IMG/VR virus record: IMGVR_UViG_3300037148_000025
Coordinates: 1-64,000 of that record
Origin: a virus
Length of the DNA stretch: 64,000 nucleotides
Direction: 5' to 3' (one strand)
Below, piece after piece: positions 45,348 through 55,701 of the stretch. Position 1 is the stretch's first letter. The number at the start of each line of letters is the position of its first letter. Under the pieces are notes generated by a model. The model made no database searches and had not been told where the DNA came from. It saw nothing but the letters and a program-made list of their open reading frames with translations. The translations under genes were made by a program, and so were the position numbers.

Positions 45348-47714
45348 ATGAGCAACTTTGGCGGAATAAAAATTGAAGATGGAGCAGGGAACCCGATAGT
45401 ATCGACGAGTGGTGCGCTTAATGTGAATGTCACAAATTCTTCGACGATTGGTGTACTAACGGCGGAAGCGTCGGGGGGTGCTGCTCCGGGAGCGACTTTC
45501 AATGGTTCTACAAATATAGCGATTGACTACCACACTGTAGGGGCTGATGTGGCGGGTGCGGCGGCGGCAGTGACGCTGAGCGGTTTAGGGGGAGTTCCAA
45601 CTAGTACTACGGTCAATGGTCATGCACTTAGCAGCAATGTCACAGTTTCAGCATCAGATATTACAACGGGTACTTTACCTCATGCACAGTTACCAACACT
45701 TTTGTCTGGAGATATTCCTGCTAATGCGGCAAACACTTCGGGCACAGCATCCAATCTTAGTGGAACGCCAACTTTACCCTCTGGTACGAAGGCAGCTACA
45801 CAGACTACAGGTGATAATACAGCAGACCTTGCAACCGATGCTTTTGTAAATGCATCCATAACTGCATTGTCTCTTGGAACTGCTTCTACAAAGGCAACAT
45901 CCTATTTCCAGACAGCACTTACTAACCCAGTTACAGGACCGGGCAGCGGTGCAACCGTTGGTCATCTAGCAGTTATGGGAAACACTTCAGGGACAAGTAT
46001 CACCGACGGAGGGGCAGTTCCTGTAGGAACAGTTACTCTTAGCGGTTCTCCAGTTAGTCCTAATATTGCAGCATTCTCCTCATCTAGTGCAATAACGGCA
46101 GCTACTTCAGCCAACATCCAGACAGCCATTGGTGCGAGTGTATATGATACCAGTGGAGCAGCAGCTACAGCACAAAGTAATGCAGAAACTTTCGCAGCTA
46201 ACGCCAGCAATATATCGTCTGGCACAGTTGGTATAGCATACCTGCCTACCGGAACTAGTTCAAGCACTGTAGTAAAAGGCGGAACAATTACAGCGGCTGG
46301 ACCCATTGGAAGCACAACAGCAATTCCCATATTAACATATAATGCAGCCGGACAGTTGACGGCGGTAACCACCGCTACCCCCGCCGTGAGTGCAGTTGCT
46401 GGTAAATCATTAACAGGAAGTGGTGCGTCTATTCCTACGGGTCCAACATCTTCCACAAATGGAGATTTAGTTAGCTTTACTGGTGCAGCGGGTCAGATTG
46501 CCGATAGCGGTATTGTAGCCAGCAATGTTCCCTTGCTTAATGCAGCGAATTCGTTTACCAACGCCGGTACTACTACATTTCAGCAGGGTTCGTCTGGTAT
46601 CGCCCTTGATGCCACGACCCAGACCGTCGGCACGACGTATGGGACTGGGGGGTATTTAATCATCAACGCAGAAGGTCCGACATCGACAACTGGCGCATCA
46701 ATATTTTTGGGTGGAAGCGCTCGTAGTGACGCAAATAAAAACGCGATCACGTTCAACGAAAACAACACAGAGTACGCACGGATTGATGGGAATTATACTG
46801 GGCATACGGCGGGCAACGTCGGCATCGGGACGACGGCACCAGGTCAAAAGCTGGATGTTTCAGGCAACATCAATGTAAACACCAACGGCACTCCTGCTCT
46901 CATTTCTACTTTCAAACCAACTTCTACTTCAGGAAACAACATCTTCATCGGTGGAGGTGGACAGAGTTCAGTGTATGACGGCACAAATGTATATACGGGT
47001 TCATATAATACGGCGGTAGGTATGAATGCTCTCCAGTCCAACACGACAGGCTACTACAACTCTGCGCAGGGGGTCGGAGCCCTTTACTCCAACACGACAG
47101 GCTACTACAACTCTGCGCAGGGGGTCAGTGCCCTTTACTCCAACACGACAGGCTACTACAACTCTGCGCAGGGGGCCATCGCCCTTCAATCCAACACGAC
47201 AGGCTACTACAACTCTGCGCAGGGGGCCATCGCCCTTCAATTCAACACGACAGGCAGCAGCAACTCCGCGCAGGGGGCCGGAGCCCTTTACTCCAACACG
47301 ACAGGCAGCAGCAACTCCGCGCAGGGGGTCAGTGCCCTTTACTCCAACACGACAGGCAGCAGAAACTCCGCGCAGGGGTACCAGGCTGGCTACAATTCTG
47401 ATGTCGCACTACAAACAATGACCAACAGCACCTTCCTTGGTTATGGTGCTAACTCATCGGTAGACGGAATAACCAACTCAATGGCTCTTGGTAACGGTGC
47501 TCAGGTAACGGCAAGCAATCAGGTAGTTTTGGGAAATAGTGCGGTAACGAAGACGTTATTAAACGGCAACGTCGGCATCGGGACAACAACGCCGAACAGT
47601 CCTTTAGCTGTAGTTGGTCTTCCGTTATATTCAACTAATGCTCTTGCCATAGCAGGTGGACTTGCAGTAGGAGATTTTTACAGAGTCGCTGGTGTAGTAT
47701 CAGTGGTCTATTAA
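45348..47714 (+). CDS. Tail fibre with YadA-like head repeats
   Basis: 788 residues. The N-terminal two thirds have repeated fibre segments (NVTVSASDITTGTLPHAQLP). Residues ~560-680 hold seven 16-residue repeats of the type ALYSNTTGYYNSAQGV, close to YadA/trimeric adhesin head repeats. The C-terminus (NVGIGTTTPNSPL) is typical before a chaperone or trimer foot; no peptidase domain follows. AGGAGC precedes ATG. Confidence 0.75.
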   Translation: MSNFGGIKIEDGAGNPIVSTSGALNVNVTNSSTIGVLTAEASGGAAPGATFNGSTNIAIDYHTVGADVAGAAAAVTLSGLGGVPTSTTVNGHALSSNVTVSASDITTGTLPHAQLPTLLSGDIPANAANTSGTASNLSGTPTLPSGTKAATQTTGDNTADLATDAFVNASITALSLGTASTKATSYFQTALTNPVTGPGSGATVGHLAVMGNTSGTSITDGGAVPVGTVTLSGSPVSPNIAAFSSSSAITAATSANIQTAIGASVYDTSGAAATAQSNAETFAANASNISSGTVGIAYLPTGTSSSTVVKGGTITAAGPIGSTTAIPILTYNAAGQLTAVTTATPAVSAVAGKSLTGSGASIPTGPTSSTNGDLVSFTGAAGQIADSGIVASNVPLLNAANSFTNAGTTTFQQGSSGIALDATTQTVGTTYGTGGYLIINAEGPTSTTGASIFLGGSARSDANKNAITFNENNTEYARIDGNYTGHTAGNVGIGTTAPGQKLDVSGNINVNTNGTPALISTFKPTSTSGNNIFIGGGGQSSVYDGTNVYTGSYNTAVGMNALQSNTTGYYNSAQGVGALYSNTTGYYNSAQGVSALYSNTTGYYNSAQGAIALQSNTTGYYNSAQGAIALQFNTTGSSNSAQGAGALYSNTTGSSNSAQGVSALYSNTTGSRNSAQGYQAGYNSDVALQTMTNSTFLGYGANSSVDGITNSMALGNGAQVTASNQVVLGNSAVTKTLLNGNVGIGTTTPNSPLAVVGLPLYSTNALAIAGGLAVGDFYRVAGVVSVVY
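47026..47385. repeat. 48-bp coding tandem repeats in the fibre gene
   Basis: Seven copies of a 48-bp unit with TCCAACACGACAGGC. They differ mainly in a TACTAC/AGCAGC swap. The repeat is more GC-rich (GCGCAGGGGG) than its neighbours, hinting at acquisition. Copy number could change by recombination. Confidence 0.85.
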
Positions 47715-47739
47715 GTTTTTTCAAGAAGTTAAGGAATTT

Positions 47740-48204
47740 ATGATTACGAGTCGGTTTATTAATCCTGATGATTATCCTCTTTTGAAAGAAAGCTTGGCGG
47801 CAGACGAATATCATAGGAATACTCCGTTGGATTTTTTTATTGAAGCCAACACAGTGTGTTCTGTATTCTCAGATGAAGCTGGTCCTGTTCTATTTGTGAG
47901 GGGCCATCCATTGTTTAACACTGAAGACACTAGTTGGTACATGGTGCGCCTTGACATCCAGTTCTTGAATAACCGAGATGCTAAACGAAACATGAGGGTA
48001 ATGCTTGAAGGGTTTCCTATTCTAGAGGCACGAGCTAAAGAGAACGGCTTCAGGGGTTTTCTTTTTGAGAGCATAGTCCCACTTCTCAGAAAATTCTGTA
48101 TTAAGCGGCTCGGCTTCGAAGTTTTTGATGAGCAGTTCTTGGTAAAGTATTTACAGGAAGATGCAGTTCGAGAAGTTGACAAAGTGTCAGAGGGTGTGCT
48201 ATAA
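47740..48204 (+). CDS. GNAT-like protein of the ejection region
   Basis: 154 residues. The fold order (N-terminal FINPDDYPLLKESL, central VRGHPLF, C-terminal LLRKFCIKRLGFEVFDE) fits a divergent acetyltransferase as found near podovirus internal proteins. The acetyl-CoA loop is degenerate. AAGGAATTT precedes ATG. Confidence 0.6.
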   Translation: MITSRFINPDDYPLLKESLAADEYHRNTPLDFFIEANTVCSVFSDEAGPVLFVRGHPLFNTEDTSWYMVRLDIQFLNNRDAKRNMRVMLEGFPILEARAKENGFRGFLFESIVPLLRKFCIKRLGFEVFDEQFLVKYLQEDAVREVDKVSEGVL

Positions 48205-48205
48205 T
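48176..48205 (+). promoter_or_regulatory. Internal sigma70-like promoter
   Basis: TTGACA, 18 bp, TATAAT at the end of the GNAT-like gene. The -10 overlaps the ATG of the next gene, so any RNA would serve later genes. Confidence 0.5.
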
Positions 48206-48902
48206 GAAAATATACAGAAAGTTGGAATACTCGCTAGTCGGTACAGAATACGTTCTTATGAATAGCGAGTGGTTTGATTATTTTGGTCCGGTAGAGAAGA
48301 TGTGTGGGGCGACGGCAGCACAGACTGGCATACAAAATTCACAGATTGGTTTTATGAGCCAGTTGCAGTCGCAGGCAAGCACCGTGTTTGGTAATTCTTC
48401 TACTGTTTTTAGTAGTCTAATGAAGACATTTGCCCCAATTGTTCAAGCTGGTCCAGATCAGCAAGGATTTTCTCCGACCTTGAATGCCAATTTGAATTCT
48501 CAGGCTATCACACAAACGGCGCAGGGCTATAAAAATGCTAAAGCAGCTGTAGGCAATGAGGAAGCAGCTATTGGGGGAGGAAACACATCGTTGCCAAATG
48601 GGGCGACTATTGGAGCCGATGTTAACCTTGCATCTAGTGCAGCTAACCAGACATCCTCGGAACTAAGTCAGATCACCCAAGCGAACTATGCACAAGGTAA
48701 TAAGAACTATACGTCAGCTGTTGGTGGGGAAGAGGCACTTCCGGGAGTATTTACACCGGCGAGTGGGGCGGCAGGAGAAGCAACCGGGGCGGGTGAAGCG
48801 GCAGGTAGCATGGCTAATCAAATTTCTTCGGAGAATAGCAGTTGGGTAGGAGCAGTAACAGGTGCTCTCGGTTCAGCAGCCGGTGCAGCCGCAAAGATGT
48901 AA
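48204..48902 (+). CDS. Internal virion protein (gp14-like)
   Basis: 232 residues, Ala/Gly/Ser/Gln-rich and helical (MSQLQSQASTVFGNSSTVFS). In podoviruses, a protein of this composition and place is an ejected inner-core protein. ATG overlaps the previous stop. Confidence 0.65.
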   Translation: MKIYRKLEYSLVGTEYVLMNSEWFDYFGPVEKMCGATAAQTGIQNSQIGFMSQLQSQASTVFGNSSTVFSSLMKTFAPIVQAGPDQQGFSPTLNANLNSQAITQTAQGYKNAKAAVGNEEAAIGGGNTSLPNGATIGADVNLASSAANQTSSELSQITQANYAQGNKNYTSAVGGEEALPGVFTPASGAAGEATGAGEAAGSMANQISSENSSWVGAVTGALGSAAGAAAKM

Positions 48903-48951
48903 AAAGATGTAAGTTGTTAGTAATATATTAGGGACATTAAGGAAAATAAAT

Positions 48952-51807
48952 ATGCCAACTCCAAGTTCAGCAGTAGTAGATACTCAAGATTCAGCGTCTA
49001 GCCCATATCAGGGAGTGTCAACTCCTCCTCCCGATGGCACGGCGGGAGATGTTGGTAACACATCTGTAGCAACTGCTCCAGCGCAACCGGTGCAAGCTGC
49101 ACAGCCAACTCAAGCAGCGCAAGCGACACAGCCAGCGCAGCCAACGCAGGCGACGCAGCCGGGGCAACAGGCACAGCCAGCACAAGACGGCAAACCCTCT
49201 CCTGCGTCTAAAAACGCTACATCTGTGACTCCTAATGCTCCGGTAAATCCCGCTACTCCTGATCCTTCTCTAGAAGCGTCCAAAAAGACGGCGTCAAGGG
49301 TTACAAAAATAGCACAAATTTTTACTGGTGGTCCCCGCTATTCCTATACGGTTGATGACTCTGGAAAGACGATAAAAACTGAGGTTCCCGTTAGTGGGAA
49401 GCATTTAGGTCTTGCTATTGCTATGGAAATGTTATCAGGAGCATTTGCAGGATTGGGAGCAAAGCCGGGTCCGAATTTCTTAGGTAACGCTGGAGCAGCC
49501 GGTCTTCAAAAAGGTGAGGAAATTGCAGGTCAGAGACAGCAACAGGATCAAGCAGCACAAAAACAGGCACAGGAAGATTTTGCAAATAAAGCACAAGTGA
49601 CTGAGACAAACCTTAGAATGTACTCTATGGCTCGTACTGTGGGGAATATGGAGGAAGAATCAACCGATAAGTATATTGGTCAGTATACTCCAACCTTGAA
49701 CTTGCTTAAAGAGAAGGCTCCTAACTTCATCGAAGGTCCGGTTAAGTATAGTGATTTTGCAAAGTACAATGTAACGGCGGATAATGCAATTCCATTTATG
49801 CGTGTTGCACGTTTGGGGTCAGACGGTAAACAGGTGAAGAATGCCCAAGGTGTACCACAATGGGATGTTGATTACTACATTGTGAAACCCGGACTAAAAC
49901 TTACTAATTTGTTCACAAAAGACGACATGGCTACAGCAAAAGAAATGGGATTGTCATGGGCAGGAAACGACTCAGTGATGACATCTCCAATCGAGTTAGC
50001 TAATTTCTTAAATATTAAGTCAAAGCTTGCTAGCTGGAATGTTGGTAATGCTAAAGTTGCTAGTATGTTTAAAGAGGGAGATGCAGCGGGACAGAATCCT
50101 CAAGGAAGTTCGGTAACTCCTACGAAGTCTCCTGAAATTAAAGACCCAAAAATTTCCTCATTAGCTGAAACAGCGGCTACGACTAATGGAGTTCGTCCCG
50201 AATATGTAAAGGCTTTGATTACACAAGAGAGCCACGGTAATCCGAATGCTGTAAGTCCTACAGGAGCCAAAGGTCTGATGCAGCTTACCCCATCTATGGG
50301 AAACTTGTATCCTAAAAATCCATTTGATCCAGAGCAGAATGTGAATGCTGGTACGGCATACCTTTCTCAATTATTGAAGACCTATAAGGATGATCCTAAA
50401 AAAGCTTTTGCAGCTTATTATAGTGGTCCTTCTGCGATTGGCCCCAATGGAGAAATACAAGATACCGCCCAACACTCTGCGGAAAATACACAGAATTATG
50501 TTAATAGTGTGTCGAGTATGGTTGGTTTGGGAGAGAAACCATCACCTAACCCAAATGCTGTTCCTAATGCGGCCCCGGCTAATAGATTGTCGTTAGAACA
50601 ATGGAATGCCAAGAACCCTACTACAGGTTCAGATATGGAAGCTTTTATGGGAGCTATGAACGGGCTTACATCCGACAAAGCTGATATGATTGGTGACGCA
50701 CTTGCTCATCTTCATTCTACAGGAAATGACTCAGCGGCTAATAATATTGCCGCATTTATGAATCAAGGAAATCCTGATTTTATTCGTGATCACGACGATG
50801 CGCTTACTGCGCAGCGTTTGCAGGAAAAATCTGATGTAGGAGTGAAAGCAGCAGAAGAGAAAGCTAACTTTAAAGCAGCGAGTGATGCAAAAATATCATC
50901 TGCTCAGCAGGCATTTTTAGTTCCTCCTGATAATTTCAAATTTGATCCTAAAGTTTTTGATATGAATTCCGTTGATGCCAAAGCTGCACTGATTAAGCAG
51001 GGAGTCAAGATTCCGTTTAACTTTGATGCCCTGTGGTTAGTAGGACACCTTAAAGCACCAATAAGCACCATTCTTCCAGTGAGAACAGCGCAGAAATTTT
51101 CTCCCAATGAAATGGATGCTCAAACGGGTGCGTCATACATCAATGAGTTTATTAATCCTGGATATGACCAAAAGAATTATATACCGGCTCAGAAAGTACT
51201 TGCTGAGAATGCATCTGGAAACTCTAAGAATGGCATGGCTATTCAGAATGCTGGAGTGGCTGCGCAGCATTTAACTAATTTAGAGCAGGCAGCTAGAGCA
51301 ATGAATGGCGATTTAACTACAATGCCCTATCTAAACTCCCTAATAAATACTTATCATTTCCAGACCGGCGCATCTCCGGTTGTAATTTATAATGCAATTC
51401 TTCCAATTGCAATTCAAGAGGCCAGCAAGGTAAGTGCAGGCGGGGCGGTTCCATATGAAGATCAGGTAAAGAAGAATGAAGATAACTTTAAGGGTGCTCT
51501 TACTTTAGCACAGAAAGAAGGGGCTATCGAGGCTGTAACTAAACTGATGTATGGAAGAATTAGCGCAATTGATGAAAATACTTATGATATTACTCAGACG
51601 CATTTAATCAATGTTCCCAGTGGAGCAACTAAAATTTTTAAAAACTATGGGTTAGACACGCCGTGGGAGAAAAGCGGGGCCGGGCAACAACAACAATTTA
51701 AACCCAATGATACTTCTCAATATGCACAGATAAGCAAGTCCGGTAAAATTGGCATGGATGGTTCGGGTCATAAGTATATTATCGCAACGGGTCAACCGAC
51801 GCAGTAA
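48952..51807 (+). CDS. Internal virion protein with lytic transglycosylase domain
   Basis: 951 residues. Residues ~400-500 form an SLT domain: VKALITQESHGNPNAVS (catalytic Glu near 426), then AKGLMQLTPSMG and AGTAYLSQLL ... FAAYYSGP. A Pro/Ala/Gln-rich N-terminus precedes it. It would be ejected and open the peptidoglycan, as T7 gp16 does. AAGGAAAA precedes ATG. Confidence 0.88.
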   Translation: MPTPSSAVVDTQDSASSPYQGVSTPPPDGTAGDVGNTSVATAPAQPVQAAQPTQAAQATQPAQPTQATQPGQQAQPAQDGKPSPASKNATSVTPNAPVNPATPDPSLEASKKTASRVTKIAQIFTGGPRYSYTVDDSGKTIKTEVPVSGKHLGLAIAMEMLSGAFAGLGAKPGPNFLGNAGAAGLQKGEEIAGQRQQQDQAAQKQAQEDFANKAQVTETNLRMYSMARTVGNMEEESTDKYIGQYTPTLNLLKEKAPNFIEGPVKYSDFAKYNVTADNAIPFMRVARLGSDGKQVKNAQGVPQWDVDYYIVKPGLKLTNLFTKDDMATAKEMGLSWAGNDSVMTSPIELANFLNIKSKLASWNVGNAKVASMFKEGDAAGQNPQGSSVTPTKSPEIKDPKISSLAETAATTNGVRPEYVKALITQESHGNPNAVSPTGAKGLMQLTPSMGNLYPKNPFDPEQNVNAGTAYLSQLLKTYKDDPKKAFAAYYSGPSAIGPNGEIQDTAQHSAENTQNYVNSVSSMVGLGEKPSPNPNAVPNAAPANRLSLEQWNAKNPTTGSDMEAFMGAMNGLTSDKADMIGDALAHLHSTGNDSAANNIAAFMNQGNPDFIRDHDDALTAQRLQEKSDVGVKAAEEKANFKAASDAKISSAQQAFLVPPDNFKFDPKVFDMNSVDAKAALIKQGVKIPFNFDALWLVGHLKAPISTILPVRTAQKFSPNEMDAQTGASYINEFINPGYDQKNYIPAQKVLAENASGNSKNGMAIQNAGVAAQHLTNLEQAARAMNGDLTTMPYLNSLINTYHFQTGASPVVIYNAILPIAIQEASKVSAGGAVPYEDQVKKNEDNFKGALTLAQKEGAIEAVTKLMYGRISAIDENTYDITQTHLINVPSGATKIFKNYGLDTPWEKSGAGQQQQFKPNDTSQYAQISKSGKIGMDGSGHKYIIATGQPTQ

Positions 51808-51816
51808 GGAGATTAA

Positions 51817-54800
51817 ATGGCTGGTCAACAAGTGGTCGAAAAAGGTCCGGGATATACCGTAACAGGAAATCCCGGTGGAATAGATACGGTACATACTGGT
51901 TCTGTTATGCCGGGGGGAGAAGCACAAACTCCCTCCTCTTCTTTGGAAGGTGTTTCTAACCCTCCAAATGAAGGCAATGTATCTGATGTGACTACCCCTG
52001 CCAATGAGATGCAGACTGGTCCCTCGGTAGATGACAATACATTTGCAGCTAATCCTAGCTATAAACCAAATCCAGAGGACAGTGAGTTTGTATCTAATCC
52101 AGCTTACAAACAGGCAGAGAAACCCAAACCAGCCAGTGAACTTTCCCAAGAGCGCAACGCTGCTTTTGCCAAAGGTGGTGTGTCTGGGAATGCCGAGGGA
52201 ATTGGGCTAGGTGCTGCTGAGACTGTTTCAGGAATGGGTGAGACTCCTTTAAAATCAATTGCCACGCTTGATGATATATCATACAACTTGGGTGAGAAGG
52301 CCGCTGATACTTTAGGTATTAAAGACCCTGTGAAACGTGCGGAGTTACACGCAGCATTGCAACCTGTTCTCCCAACATTGCCTGATTTTGCACGTGCATG
52401 GTTGCATGAGGTTGCTGGAGATAATGAACAAGCATCTGGTCCAGAATTGTTAGGTCAAGGTATTTCCAATATCGGTGAGTTCATTCTTGGTGATGAAGCT
52501 CTTCAAGCTTTGCCTTATGCGGTACGTCTTGAGCGTGCTGCAAAAGCCATGAAGACTATTCAAGGCTCTCCACGTCTTGCAAACGCACTGCGAGTTGGTG
52601 CGAGGATTACCAGTCTTGCCGCACTGCATGGAACTGAAGCAGGAGCAGTGCAGGGTGTACAATCTGAATTGCACAACCCCGGAGATCAAGCGGCTGCTTG
52701 GAGTTCTGCAAAGAACATGGCAATAACGGGTGGATTGCTCGATGCTCCGATGTCAGCTATTAGTTCTGTTATTGGAAAAGGTGGACAGGCAGCTAATACT
52801 ATAGATGATTTGTTATCCAAGGTCGGTGAAGGGACTGGAGCGGGAGAGGCAGGAACTGATATGCGTCCAGTTGAACACTGGAGCTATAAGAAGGGTATGA
52901 AGGTTACTGATCCTAACGCTACGCAAATTGGTAATGGCGCAGAAACAAAACGTCCTGTAGTTCCGGGAACACAGTTCTATGAACCCGGAGTAAAGGAACC
53001 TCAGATACAAGCAAGACCATATAAGTATTCCGGCCAGATCGACTACAATAAGATGTATGATCGAGATGCCGATCCTCTCAACATTCAAACACAGGCGCAG
53101 GAACTTACTCAGAAAAACGGAAAGCCTTTTGGACAAAATGTTGAAGAGTTGATTAAACAAAATGGTTTTGACGGCTATCGTAGTCAAGGGGTTGTAAAGT
53201 CTTTTGCCCCTGTTAATGTCAGTCCTGCGTATAGGGACGAGAAAACGGCATACTCTTTTGTCAGCCCAAATGTTTACGAAAATTTAGGAGGAATAGGAGA
53301 CGCTCAAAAACAGCTTTCTTCCAAAGAGCAAGGTCTTACAAAAAACTTGTCTCAACGCTTGTCTGGGATGTTGGGGTTGGATGCTGAAACGAAAGACTCT
53401 CTGGGAAATTGGAAAGATGGAGCGGAAAATTCTACGACAAGTAGGTTTGATCCGAGTACTGACCCCGATGCAGTAGATTATCATACCGCTTTGATGGGGA
53501 GAGTAACTAGACAGAAAGCTGTTATGTCCTTCCATCCCGGAGAAGGAGACGATTCTCTGTTTAGATTTCATGTTCCTTCTTCCGAAGCTGGACCTGCCTC
53601 TATTGCCGAAGTGTTGGACAAGAACGGGATTGAAAATAGAACCTTAATTCCTACTCCGAGCGGATATGATGTTGTAGTATCTAGTACTGGGGGGCAACTT
53701 CGTGACGCAGTGAAACAGGCTGCTGAGGAAACCGGTGCAGGAAAAGTTTTAGAGCAAACCGGAACCGAGAAAATGTATGGTAGCTGGAATGACCGGGCTG
53801 CTGGTCAGGAAAACATTTCGGCAAGAATTGCTGAATTAGAAGCCAAACACCCGGAGTGGGTGAAAATTCGTCACGCCTTTGAAACAGACCCCGACAGTCT
53901 TGAATTAACTAAGAATCTCCAATTCGCAGAGGGAAAGACCTCTCCCCCTAGAAGTAAGTCTCCTGTTGTTCCTACTCGTGCTAACGTTAACTCTGAATTA
54001 GCCTCTAAGGTAAATGACGCGTTTGCCCCTCAACGAGAGGCAGCGCAAGAGGCGTTAAATCAGGGAAACGATACTATTTCACAAGCAGGAGAGATTGGGA
54101 ATGACCTTGCACGAAATGCACCGACCGCATCCGAGATAACTCAATCAGCGCAGAAGTATGCTAAAGATGCACATGATGCTTTAGGGACAAATTATCAAGC
54201 ACAGGCCGGTGCTATTAAAAAGGCAGCAAGCGGGACTACTGTTGATTTTGCAGGAAGCCCTTTGCAGAAAGCGGCTCAGACGATTGCGCAAGGTGGTCAA
54301 GATTCCGCTGCTCCTCTGGATCAGGCTTTTTCAGTTACTCGTCCCGGCTCAGCAAAGGCCAATGCGTTAGTCGATGCACTTTCAGATACCGAAGGAACAC
54401 TGGGTATAAATGATAAGGGAGAACCGACACAGCTAACTGCCGATCATCTTCTTTTTTATGAGAAAAAAATAAATAAGTTGATTCGTAATACCGGGTGGAT
54501 GACAGATGAGCAAAACGCAGATCGTGACATCTATTTCGAATTGAAGGATGGTATACATGACACTCTTCAACAATTAGCTGAGAAATCTGGTAAACCAGAC
54601 TTGGTTAATCAAGTCACCAAGATGAATACGGATTACAGAAACGGTATTCAACCTTATCAGAACGCAGATGTTAAGGCTGCTTTACAAGGTAATAGCAATA
54701 ATATTGCCAAGCGTTTTATGGGCGGGGAAACAAGCATCAAGGACATCCAGGCATTTAGAAAAGCAATTGGCGAAGAATCTTTTGGAAAATTTTCTGATGA

Positions 54801-55701
54801 TTCATTACAGAGAACTGTAGCAGATTCTGTTGACCCAAAGACAGGGGAACTTAGTTTCCAGAAGTTATTTTCAAACTGGAATAGAATTCCTTCTGAGGTT
54901 CGCAAGGAGATGTTTGGTAAATCTATAAGGGCAGGGGTGCTTCAGGATGCAATTTCTCAGGTGCAGAATGTTAATGCTCTTGGGACAATTCCAAATGCTA
55001 CAGCAGCATTGAAGGACATTGATAAATCTATTTCTCAGATACTGGGCAACGGGGATATTACCTCATTACTAAAAGACCCAGAGCGTGTGAAGAATCTTGC
55101 CCAAGTTGTTGGTCCAGAAAATATGGCTGATCTTGGGAAAATGATTATGGCTAATCAGTTGAGAGAAGCCGCAACTACTGCGACTGGAGAAATTGGCGAT
55201 AAGGTAGATACAACAAAGCTATTAGATTTTGCTAAGTCTTTGAAAGATTCCCCAGAAGTAAAGGATGCATTTTTTAGACCTACACCGGAAGCAGTCGCAA
55301 ATTACAATAAGTTAATGGCCGGTCTTCAAAATGTGGATTCCGTTAAGAATGCAGTTAAGTATGGTATACTGGCTCCGTCTCTTGCAGTAGCTGGTGGTAT
55401 GGCAGGTCATGCGGTTGGTTCCTATTGGCTTGGTCACACTTTGGCGTATACATTTGCTGGAGTGATGGCAACCATGGCGGGCGAGAGAGCACCAGTTGTC
55501 AAGAAAATCTTGGAAGATGTTGCTAACAGTCCTAAGATGTGGGGGGCGCTCAAGGCTCTTAATAACCCAACCCTGAAAAGCACGTTGGCTCCGGCTGTTG
55601 TTGGCACTATTGGAAAAACTTTTGGTGGTGGTGGGTTTACTAACACTACACCAAACAAGAGTGTCTATGCAGATGCTGCTAACTCATTAGGAGGAAAATA
55701 A
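51817..55701 (+). CDS. Large ejected protein with ADP-ribosyltransferase-like part
   Basis: 1294 residues. About 350-460 resembles polyvalent-protein ADP-ribosyltransferases: EHWSYKKGMKVTDPNATQIG, GTQFYEPG, then DYNKMYDRDADPLNI and GFDGYRSQGVVKSFAPVNV. A second domain (QKAVMSFHPGEGDDSLF, about 565-645) is of a type seen in phage polyvalent proteins. Helical parts follow, with a hydrophobic segment near 1190-1225. AAGGAG precedes ATG. Confidence 0.7.
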   Translation: MAGQQVVEKGPGYTVTGNPGGIDTVHTGSVMPGGEAQTPSSSLEGVSNPPNEGNVSDVTTPANEMQTGPSVDDNTFAANPSYKPNPEDSEFVSNPAYKQAEKPKPASELSQERNAAFAKGGVSGNAEGIGLGAAETVSGMGETPLKSIATLDDISYNLGEKAADTLGIKDPVKRAELHAALQPVLPTLPDFARAWLHEVAGDNEQASGPELLGQGISNIGEFILGDEALQALPYAVRLERAAKAMKTIQGSPRLANALRVGARITSLAALHGTEAGAVQGVQSELHNPGDQAAAWSSAKNMAITGGLLDAPMSAISSVIGKGGQAANTIDDLLSKVGEGTGAGEAGTDMRPVEHWSYKKGMKVTDPNATQIGNGAETKRPVVPGTQFYEPGVKEPQIQARPYKYSGQIDYNKMYDRDADPLNIQTQAQELTQKNGKPFGQNVEELIKQNGFDGYRSQGVVKSFAPVNVSPAYRDEKTAYSFVSPNVYENLGGIGDAQKQLSSKEQGLTKNLSQRLSGMLGLDAETKDSLGNWKDGAENSTTSRFDPSTDPDAVDYHTALMGRVTRQKAVMSFHPGEGDDSLFRFHVPSSEAGPASIAEVLDKNGIENRTLIPTPSGYDVVVSSTGGQLRDAVKQAAEETGAGKVLEQTGTEKMYGSWNDRAAGQENISARIAELEAKHPEWVKIRHAFETDPDSLELTKNLQFAEGKTSPPRSKSPVVPTRANVNSELASKVNDAFAPQREAAQEALNQGNDTISQAGEIGNDLARNAPTASEITQSAQKYAKDAHDALGTNYQAQAGAIKKAASGTTVDFAGSPLQKAAQTIAQGGQDSAAPLDQAFSVTRPGSAKANALVDALSDTEGTLGINDKGEPTQLTADHLLFYEKKINKLIRNTGWMTDEQNADRDIYFELKDGIHDTLQQLAEKSGKPDLVNQVTKMNTDYRNGIQPYQNADVKAALQGNSNNIAKRFMGGETSIKDIQAFRKAIGEESFGKFSDDSLQRTVADSVDPKTGELSFQKLFSNWNRIPSEVRKEMFGKSIRAGVLQDAISQVQNVNALGTIPNATAALKDIDKSISQILGNGDITSLLKDPERVKNLAQVVGPENMADLGKMIMANQLREAATTATGEIGDKVDTTKLLDFAKSLKDSPEVKDAFFRPTPEAVANYNKLMAGLQNVDSVKNAVKYGILAPSLAVAGGMAGHAVGSYWLGHTLAYTFAGVMATMAGERAPVVKKILEDVANSPKMWGALKALNNPTLKSTLAPAVVGTIGKTFGGGGFTNTTPNKSVYADAANSLGGK

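Noticed and set aside
47001-47240. Open frames on the minus strand and in another plus frame across the fibre repeats
   Set aside because: They arise because the 48-bp repeat unit has no stop in several frames; no ribosome site supports them.
47026-47385. Variable region of a diversity-generating retroelement
   Set aside because: Variation is a codon swap between repeat copies, and there is no reverse transcriptase or template repeat in the window.
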